DNA from: Thiodiazotropha sp040791665
GTDB lineage: Bacteria > Pseudomonadota > Gammaproteobacteria > Chromatiales > Chromatiaceae
Assembly: GCA_040791665.1 (NCBI GenBank)
Contig: JBFNNX010000026.1
Span: 1 to 64,000, forward strand
Direction of reading: 5' to 3'
Length of the DNA stretch: 64,000 nt
The translations under genes were made by a program, and so were the position numbers. The notes beneath the pieces are model-generated. The model ran no database searches. It worked only from the letters and a program-made list of their open reading frames with translations, and was not told the origin of the DNA. Below are positions 45,680 through 52,792 of this stretch, one piece after another; position 1 is the stretch's first letter; each line of letters begins with the position of its first letter.

Positions 45680-48600
45680 ATGCTTAATATTAAATCCGTC
45701 ATCAGCCTTCTGATCCTTTTTGTGGCAGGAGTGCCGCTGCAGAGCAATGCGGCGGTAACTGTCTACTGCTGCGATGCAAACGCAGAAGCCCAGTTCATTC
45801 AGGATCTTACAGCCCTACAGTCTGTCACGGTGGATTTTGCGGGTGAGAGTTTTGAAGGCGACGCGTGGACGAGTTCACGAAATACTACGGTGTTTAGCGT
45901 AACGAACCAAAACCTCACGTGGGCTGCCAGTTCAACCGGCGTTGCCGGTATCCAAACAAGCATGGGTGGTGGCGATGTGCATGAGGGTGAATATCTAATG
46001 TTCGCCGTCGATGATACGAGTACTCACCTGACTCCCGATAAGATTACCCTTACTGCCAATGGTATTACGCTGTATGGTGTAGGCGGTTGGTTCAGAAGTT
46101 CTAACGGTGCAAAACTTGCGTTCACCACCAATGGCGACGTGGTGGATTTCACAGGGGCGCAAGCCACAGTCTTCGATTGGAAATTTCTCGGTTTTATCGA
46201 TGACGGAGGATTCAGCACTCTGTTGGTGGAAACAGCCGACGAAGTGGGAAATGAAGTCAAGACCTTCTTTTCTGACGACTTTACCATTGCCGCAGAATCC
46301 GGTGCTTTTCCTGGCCAAAACCTACAGTTCAGCAGTGCCTCCTATTCGGCAAATGAAAATGCGGGCTCAGTGGCCGTAACGGTGACACGCAGCGGCGGTA
46401 CCACAGGTACGCTATCAATAGATTATGCAACGACCACTGACGGCACAGCAACTGCCGGCCAGGATTTTACGGCTGTTTCCGGTACCCTTGATTTCACTGA
46501 AGGTGAATCGAGCAAACAGTTCACCATCAATCTCCTCGATGATGCCGTTTTCGAAGGAAATGAGACTGTTGGGCTGTTGCTGAGCGGAACCGATGTTGGC
46601 GTCTTGAATAGCGCCATTTTGACCATTGTCGAAAATGACGCACTGCCCGTAGGGAGTGTCGAGTTCAGTGGCAGCAGTTATCGAGTGAACGAAGATGCCG
46701 GCACGCTGACGCTAACGATACAGCGCGGCGGAGGTAGTGAAGGAAGCGGTTCAATCGATTATGCGATCAATGACGGTACAGCTACAGGCGGCAGTGATTA
46801 CAACGCTACCTCGGGTACTTTAGCGTTTACCGATGGCCAGGTCAGCGGCACTTTTGATATCGGCATTACCGATGATGCCCTTCAAGAAGGTACAGAGTCG
46901 ATTGTTGTTAACTTGAGCAATCCGGTCTCAGTGATGCTGGGTGATCGCGATGTTGCTGAAGTTGCCATCATTGACAACGAAGCATCACCGGCCATGGGGA
47001 GTATCCAGTTCAGCGGTTCTGCCTATAGTGTCGGTGAAAACGGCTCAGAAATTGCCTTACCGATAGTTCGTATCAGTGGCAGCACGGGAGCTGTAAGTGT
47101 TGTCTGTACAACCTCTGATTCCAGTGCCACTGCTGGCAGCGACTATACCGCAACACAGAATACGGTGAGTTTTGCCAGCGGCGAAGTTATTCAAAATTGT
47201 CGTATACCTATCATTGACGACAGCAGCTATGAAAATGACGAAAATCTGATGGTGACTCTCAGCTCTCCTACAAATGGGGCAGTATTGGGAACCACATCAT
47301 CCGCAGTGGTCACAATCGAAGACAATGATCCCGTTCCTGCTGCCGGTAGCCTGCAGTTCGACCTGACGAGTTATCAGCAGACAGAGGGCGGCACTACCGC
47401 TAGCATTACGGTATCACGTAGTGGTGGCAGCAGTGGATCAATCAACGTCGATTATGCCACCGCCGATGGCACTGCCACGGCGGGAAGTGACTACACATCG
47501 GCCAGCGGGACTATCAGTTTTGCCGATGGCGTCACCAGCGTCAGTTTCCAGGTCATGCTCTTGGATGACGCTGTTTACGAAGGAGATGAAACTTTATCGC
47601 TTGTTTTGAGTAATCCTACCGGCGGAGCTGTGATTGGTTCGCTAGATACCGCACAATTGACCATTCTTGATAATGATTCAGCACCTGCTACCGGAATCCT
47701 CGTCTTCACCGCGGGAGATTATTTTGCCGATGAGTTGGATGGCAGTATTACGGTGAGTGTTGAGCGTCAAGGCGGCAGTACGGGCGCGGCGCAGGTCAAC
47801 TATATCACCAGTGACGGTACGGCGATCGCCGGTGCGGATTATACTGTATCCAGTGGTACCCTGGCGTTTGCTGATGGTGAGATATCTCAAAGTTTCGAGG
47901 TGTTTATCAATGATGACGCCATATTTGAAGGAACTGAAAACCTAAATCTTCAGCTATCGGACCCATTTGGCGTGACACTCGGTGATCCGTCGTCATCTGT
48001 CATAACAATTGCCGATGATGATGATCCACCCGCTGCCGGTGCACTCGATTTTTCGTCAAACAGTTATAGTGTCGATGAAAATGGTACAAGCATCACCGTA
48101 ACTGTAACTCGTAGCGGAGGCTCAACCGGTGCGGTATCAGTTGATTATGCTGCACTTGACGGAGGTGCGACAGCCTCGTCCGATTATAGTTTCACTACAG
48201 GTACTTTAAGCTTTGCAGATGGAGAATCGGGCAGCAAAACCTTCGAAGTGTCCATCATCGATGACAGCTTGCTGGAACAGGACGAGTTCATACAGCTGGT
48301 GCTCAGCAATGTGCAGGGTGGAGCGGTACTGGGCGCCTTGAGTGAGTCTTTAATTACAATATCGGATGACGAGGCGCAAACCGCTTCATCTCTATTGGGT
48401 TTTTCGGCCGGCACGCTTTCTGTCAATGAAAATGACGGCAGTGTGAATGTCACAATCACACGCAGTGTAACGGTTACCGGCGCTATTTCAGTTGATTTAT
48501 CGGCAAGCTCCACGAATGCAGTAGCGGGTACTGACTACAACGTAACCACTGGAACCTTGCAGTTCGCCAGTGGTGAGACAGAGAAGATCATCAATGTCGA

Positions 48601-48853
48601 AGTCATAGACAATACCATCACAGACGGTAACAGAACGATTACATTCGCCCTCGCCAATGCCGTTGGTACTGCCGTCATTGACAGCAACAGCGGCACTTTG
48701 ACGCTCACAATTATTGATAACGAATCAAGTTCAAGCAATGGCGGCGGTGGAGGCGGCGGCAGCCTGGGAGTTATTTTCATGTTGCTGATGCTATGTATGG
48801 CTATGTGCCTTCGGTTACGGGGTAGCCGAGTCTGCACAGTATGCTCAGGTTGA
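45680..48853 (+). CDS. Seven-repeat Calx-beta protein with GlyGly-CTERM tail
   Basis: 1,057 aa with a signal peptide (VISLLILFVAGVPLQSNAA) and an N-terminal beta-sandwich region to about residue 215. Seven Calx-beta repeats of about 115 residues follow (each FSxxxYxVxEnxG ... GTATAGSDYT ... DDxxxEgdEtxxLxLS ... TIxDND). The C-terminus is a glycine run, a hydrophobic helix (LGVIFMLLMLCMAMCLRL) and Arg residues, which is the GlyGly-CTERM sorting signal read by rhombosortase and linked to type II secretion. Calx-beta domains bind calcium and mediate adhesion. It lies 20 bp after the one-TM gene. Confidence 0.88.
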   Translation: MLNIKSVISLLILFVAGVPLQSNAAVTVYCCDANAEAQFIQDLTALQSVTVDFAGESFEGDAWTSSRNTTVFSVTNQNLTWAASSTGVAGIQTSMGGGDVHEGEYLMFAVDDTSTHLTPDKITLTANGITLYGVGGWFRSSNGAKLAFTTNGDVVDFTGAQATVFDWKFLGFIDDGGFSTLLVETADEVGNEVKTFFSDDFTIAAESGAFPGQNLQFSSASYSANENAGSVAVTVTRSGGTTGTLSIDYATTTDGTATAGQDFTAVSGTLDFTEGESSKQFTINLLDDAVFEGNETVGLLLSGTDVGVLNSAILTIVENDALPVGSVEFSGSSYRVNEDAGTLTLTIQRGGGSEGSGSIDYAINDGTATGGSDYNATSGTLAFTDGQVSGTFDIGITDDALQEGTESIVVNLSNPVSVMLGDRDVAEVAIIDNEASPAMGSIQFSGSAYSVGENGSEIALPIVRISGSTGAVSVVCTTSDSSATAGSDYTATQNTVSFASGEVIQNCRIPIIDDSSYENDENLMVTLSSPTNGAVLGTTSSAVVTIEDNDPVPAAGSLQFDLTSYQQTEGGTTASITVSRSGGSSGSINVDYATADGTATAGSDYTSASGTISFADGVTSVSFQVMLLDDAVYEGDETLSLVLSNPTGGAVIGSLDTAQLTILDNDSAPATGILVFTAGDYFADELDGSITVSVERQGGSTGAAQVNYITSDGTAIAGADYTVSSGTLAFADGEISQSFEVFINDDAIFEGTENLNLQLSDPFGVTLGDPSSSVITIADDDDPPAAGALDFSSNSYSVDENGTSITVTVTRSGGSTGAVSVDYAALDGGATASSDYSFTTGTLSFADGESGSKTFEVSIIDDSLLEQDEFIQLVLSNVQGGAVLGALSESLITISDDEAQTASSLLGFSAGTLSVNENDGSVNVTITRSVTVTGAISVDLSASSTNAVAGTDYNVTTGTLQFASGETEKIINVEVIDNTITDGNRTITFALANAVGTAVIDSNSGTLTLTIIDNESSSSNGGGGGGGSLGVIFMLLMLCMAMCLRLRGSRVCTVCSG

Positions 48854-48896
48854 TCTAAGCAATACCGGTCATTAATTACCGGTTATAGGAGTGGTT

Positions 48897-49682
48897 ATGA
48901 TGTCTAGCGGTCTATGGATTGAAGCATCGAGACGATCGAGATTTCAACACATGCTATCAGTGCTGACGTTTGTTGCGATCTTTTCTATTTCGTTGACCGC
49001 TCATGGGGCAGAACTGCCGAGTATCGCTAAACGAACCGAGAATGGAGGCTCCTTGATTCCACCTTTCAAAATGGATTGCGTTACCAGACCGGGAAAAAGC
49101 CAAACGCTGGGTGAACGTTTTGAAATGGTGGCCAGTTCGGACAATCATGGTCATGACGATCATAGAAGTATGATGATGAGCAAGGCTTATCAGATGCTTA
49201 CCTCTGACTACTCAATACCTGATGTACAGTTGGTCTCCCACCGGGGTGAAAAGCGGCGTTTGCCCGAATTGCTCGGCACGGACAAGCCAATCATGTTGAA
49301 TTTTATCTTTACAACTTGCACTACTATCTGTCCAGTGCTATCTGCCAGTTTTCATCAAATTCAGGAGATTCTGGGCGATGAGAGTGATTCTGTTTCGATG
49401 ATCTCGATTACCATCGATCCGGACTATGATACGCCGGAACAACTGATGAAATATGCGAAAAAGTTCAAGGCGGGAGATCAGTGGCAGTTCTATACTGGCA
49501 CGTATAATGACGTCGTGACTGTAGAAAAGGCGTTCGACATTTTTCGTGGCTCAAAGATGAACCATGAACCTATCACTCTTATACGCAAAAAAGACAGACA
49601 ATCCTGGGTCAGGATAAACGGGCTTGCAAGTGCTGAAGATATCGTAAAGGAGTACCGCAAAGCAATTGCAGAAGGGAAGTGA
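48897..49682 (+). CDS. SCO1/SenC-family copper chaperone
   Basis: About 261 aa with an N-terminal membrane/signal segment (LSVLTFVAIFSISLTAHG), a His/Met-rich stretch (NHGHDDHRSMMM) and a thioredoxin-like SCO domain with the copper site Cys141-x3-Cys145 (TTCTTICPV) and the distal His near 223 (MNHEPITLI). SCO proteins deliver Cu to oxidase centres or reduce their cysteines in the periplasm. No cytochrome oxidase genes are nearby; the cupredoxin proteins upstream are the obvious clients (inference). Tandem ATGs lie at 48897 and 48900 after AGGAG. Its TGA overlaps the next ATG. Confidence 0.9.
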   Translation: MMSSGLWIEASRRSRFQHMLSVLTFVAIFSISLTAHGAELPSIAKRTENGGSLIPPFKMDCVTRPGKSQTLGERFEMVASSDNHGHDDHRSMMMSKAYQMLTSDYSIPDVQLVSHRGEKRRLPELLGTDKPIMLNFIFTTCTTICPVLSASFHQIQEILGDESDSVSMISITIDPDYDTPEQLMKYAKKFKAGDQWQFYTGTYNDVVTVEKAFDIFRGSKMNHEPITLIRKKDRQSWVRINGLASAEDIVKEYRKAIAEGK

Positions 49683-51316
49683 TGAAAATAAAGTTGAAAC
49701 GGATTGCTTCCCTTTGTGTCTTTTTAACTGCTTGCCTCTATTCTGCCGTGTCTTTGAATGACGCGGAGATCGACTCTCGTGCCTATATAGTTGGCAAGCA
49801 ACTCTACACCGAAGGTCTGCTACCCAACGGCGACTTGGTGAAAGCCACAATCCAGGGTGACATTACGGTTGAAGGCGACCAGTTGATTTGTGAAACCTGT
49901 CACAGGAAAAGCGGCATGGGGTCGACTGAAGGTCAACAGGTAGTCCCGGCTGTCGCCGGAAATCTGCTTTTCAAGCCGTTAAAGCTCCCGATCACTAAAC
50001 CCCCTGAACCTCCAATATACCGTGAAGCTTACAACAGAGAAACGCTAATGGCGGCAATCAGGGATGGAATAGATGCCAATGGTGAGCCATTGGATCCCTT
50101 TATGCCTAGGTATGAGATTAGTGACGAGATGCTGGATGGCTTGATGGTATATCTCGACACACTCTCCAAAACGGTGTCACCGGGTGTGACCGAAGATACA
50201 ATACACTTCGCCACAATCGTATTATCCTCAAACAGTGACGGGGATAATAAGGCGCTGCTCGATGTTATGGAGCAGTATGTCTTACAAAAGAATATCGAAA
50301 CAAGATATGAGAGCAAAAGGGCGATGAATGCCCCGTGGCACAAGGAATGGCTGTTCAAGCCATATCGAAAATGGCAAATTCATACTTGGGAGTTAAAGGG
50401 CGATAAAGAGAGCTGGCCGGATCAGTTGAGCGAATACTATCGAAAACAACCGGTATTCGCCTTGATCAATGGACATGTTCCGCATGGATGGGAGTTTGTC
50501 CATGAATTTTGCGAGCGCGAGACTATGCCATGTTTGTTTCCCACCACTTCTTTGCCGGTAGTCGATGAAACTGATTTCTATACCATCTATCTAACCAAAG
50601 GCGCAGTACATGAGGCTGAGGCGGTTGCATCACATATAACAAAAAGCCTGTCTGTCAGAAGCGTCACCCAGTTTATCGACAAATCATCTCAATTAAGTAG
50701 GGTCAGTGCAGCTTCACTGCGAATGGAACTGAATAAGAGCGGTATTGCGATTGACGATGTTATGCTGGAAGAGACGACAGAACCTTCCAAATCACTATCC
50801 GAGGTCGATAGCGATTCCGCCATTGTGTTGTGGCTGGACAGGGAAAAAGCGAACAAGTTGCTGAGTGGAGCAGGCACGCTGAAGACTTCACAGCGAATAA
50901 TACTGTCGACTTTGCACTACGGAGCGGATAGTAACAGCATACCTCCTGAAATTGCCGACACTCTTGTCTTCGTCCACACTTCAGAGATGCCTAAAAGTAC
51001 GAATAAACTGCTTATGCGCTCCACAGGCTGGTTCAGGACAAAGAGAATTTACAATCCAGAGAAAAAGGAGATCCAGGCGAACGCCTATTTCGCATTAAAG
51101 GTGGTCGGAGATGCCATAAAACACATTCGTGGCTATTTTTATCGCGACTATTTTATTGAAAAAATCGAGCACATGATCGATGATCTGCCCTATACATCCA
51201 TCTATCCAAGGATAAGTATGGCGCCAGATCAGCGTTTTGTGTCCAGGGGATACTACATCGCAAAAGTTGACGGCAAAGGAGGAATAAGGAATATTACCGA
51301 GTGGATAGCGCCGTAA
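49682..51316 (+). CDS. Monohaem cytochrome c fused to a periplasmic-binding-protein-like domain
   Basis: 544 aa with a signal peptide (IASLCVFLTACLYSAVS). Residues 25-165 form a class I cytochrome c with one CXXCH (Cys70, Cys73, His74 in CETCHRKSGMG) and Met in DPFMPRYEI as likely axial ligand. Residues of about 175-500 resemble a type I ABC substrate-binding fold (TIHFATIVLSS, PVFALINGHVPHGWEFVHE, SRVSAASLRMELNKSG). The combination could join electron transfer to ligand sensing. It is translationally coupled to the SCO1 gene (TGATG) and followed 36 bp later by a sensor kinase. Confidence 0.8.
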   Translation: MKIKLKRIASLCVFLTACLYSAVSLNDAEIDSRAYIVGKQLYTEGLLPNGDLVKATIQGDITVEGDQLICETCHRKSGMGSTEGQQVVPAVAGNLLFKPLKLPITKPPEPPIYREAYNRETLMAAIRDGIDANGEPLDPFMPRYEISDEMLDGLMVYLDTLSKTVSPGVTEDTIHFATIVLSSNSDGDNKALLDVMEQYVLQKNIETRYESKRAMNAPWHKEWLFKPYRKWQIHTWELKGDKESWPDQLSEYYRKQPVFALINGHVPHGWEFVHEFCERETMPCLFPTTSLPVVDETDFYTIYLTKGAVHEAEAVASHITKSLSVRSVTQFIDKSSQLSRVSAASLRMELNKSGIAIDDVMLEETTEPSKSLSEVDSDSAIVLWLDREKANKLLSGAGTLKTSQRIILSTLHYGADSNSIPPEIADTLVFVHTSEMPKSTNKLLMRSTGWFRTKRIYNPEKKEIQANAYFALKVVGDAIKHIRGYFYRDYFIEKIEHMIDDLPYTSIYPRISMAPDQRFVSRGYYIAKVDGKGGIRNITEWIAP

Positions 51317-51352
51317 TGAATGATCAAGGATGATATATAATCTTGGTGGAGA

Positions 51353-52756
51353 ATGATTGTGTCGGTATTAGACAACAATAGTGAAGGAAACACCAATGCC
51401 TATAGCCCAGATTTTCAACTGGCAAAACGTTACGGTATTACGAGTTTTATCGCCATCGTCCTGATAGCTGTCATTATCCTTCTTCTCTTTCGCTACGAAA
51501 CATCGCGTATCATTCAAGAGTCAGCGAAACAGAGCAACGAATCGCTGACCATTGCGACTGAGTATGCGCTTAATGATCACTTTGTGATGTATCTGAATCT
51601 TATCAAGCTGAATGAAAAGAAACCGGGTGAGATGCCATTCGACCCATTGCTTGCGCGTGCCATACATAAAATGATAAAGGATACCAATGTCGACAGGATA
51701 AAACTGTACGATGTAAAGGGGCAGGTAGCTTACTCATCCAAGTCTTCAGCCTATACCGAAGAAGATGAGGATAACGATGGTTTTAAAACAGCTATAGCGG
51801 GTTATCCGATAACTGTTTTAAACTATCGTGACAGCTTCACAATCTTCAATACTAATGACAGGGATGTAAACTTGGTGCAGACTTATGTACCAATAAGGGT
51901 TGATGACAATTCACCTGTATTGGGTGTTATGGAGATTTATTACGACATCAGCGGCTATATCAGTCATGCGATGAGAACAATAATTATCCTGATGCTGACG
52001 ACGCTGCTGCTAATGCTATTTCTTTATACCTTTTTGCTGATGCACATCAAGCGGTCCGAGCGCATAATCGAAGACCAAAATCGGATCACAAGAGAGAAGA
52101 AGGTCCTGCTTGAATTTCTCACAGCCAAGATGATCAATGCCCAGGAAGATGAGAAAAAGCGCATAGCTTTTGATCTTCATGAAGACGTTGTGCAAACCCT
52201 GTCCGGCGTCAAGATGCAGCTGGAAAAATATGTCTTGAGTCTTAACCAGCAGGAAAAGGTGGGAGAGGTTAATCAGCTTTCCAAGGAAATCGTACCAATG
52301 CTGCAGAACGCGGCACACAAAATCAGGGCGGTTGCAATGGATCTTCGCCCGCCGAGTCTCGATGATTTCGGTCTCAAGGCCGCATTGAACTCGGTTGTTT
52401 CTGAGTGTCATACTGAGACAACGGGTCTTGAGATCGAGATCGAATTTACACTCGAGGAAGATGATATCTCTTCAGAACGCAAGTCGATCCTCTACCGTCT
52501 TGTAAAAGATATATTGCATGCCATCTGTTTCGATCAAAAACTGACTGCCAAGGTGTATTTCCGATTCGATCGGGTTTTAGGCGGAATTAGTATGGTTGCG
52601 GTGCTAACCTGTGAAGAGATTGATAATCTCTATGGCGAAGAATTACCAGATTATTTTACCCTCATGGAGGAGAGGACGATCCTGTCTGGCGGGGAATTTA
52701 CAAGAAAACCGAGGGTCGACAATGCAATTGAGGTAAAGTCTATTTGGGTGTTTTGA
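51353..52756 (+). CDS. Membrane NarL-type sensor kinase with degenerate ATPase domain
   Basis: 467 aa. Helix 1 (residues 30-46), a periplasmic sensor of about 160 residues, helix 2 (208-231), then HisKA_3 with His276 in KRIAFDLHEDVVQTLSG and MDLRPPSLDDFGL. The C-terminal ATPase region lacks the N-box (YRLVKDILHAICFDQ where N..KHA is expected) and shows no DxGxG or GLG box, so ATP binding is doubtful. It may act only as a phosphatase or as a heterodimer partner of the kinase at 30648-31496. It is adjacent to the cytochrome-binding protein gene, whose product may relay the signal. Start: ATG 51353, or GTG 51359 with better spacing from GGAG. Confidence 0.82.
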   Translation: MIVSVLDNNSEGNTNAYSPDFQLAKRYGITSFIAIVLIAVIILLLFRYETSRIIQESAKQSNESLTIATEYALNDHFVMYLNLIKLNEKKPGEMPFDPLLARAIHKMIKDTNVDRIKLYDVKGQVAYSSKSSAYTEEDEDNDGFKTAIAGYPITVLNYRDSFTIFNTNDRDVNLVQTYVPIRVDDNSPVLGVMEIYYDISGYISHAMRTIIILMLTTLLLMLFLYTFLLMHIKRSERIIEDQNRITREKKVLLEFLTAKMINAQEDEKKRIAFDLHEDVVQTLSGVKMQLEKYVLSLNQQEKVGEVNQLSKEIVPMLQNAAHKIRAVAMDLRPPSLDDFGLKAALNSVVSECHTETTGLEIEIEFTLEEDDISSERKSILYRLVKDILHAICFDQKLTAKVYFRFDRVLGGISMVAVLTCEEIDNLYGEELPDYFTLMEERTILSGGEFTRKPRVDNAIEVKSIWVF

Positions 52757-52792
52757 TTGCCGGTGAAATAACGACACTGCCTTGAAGAAGAT

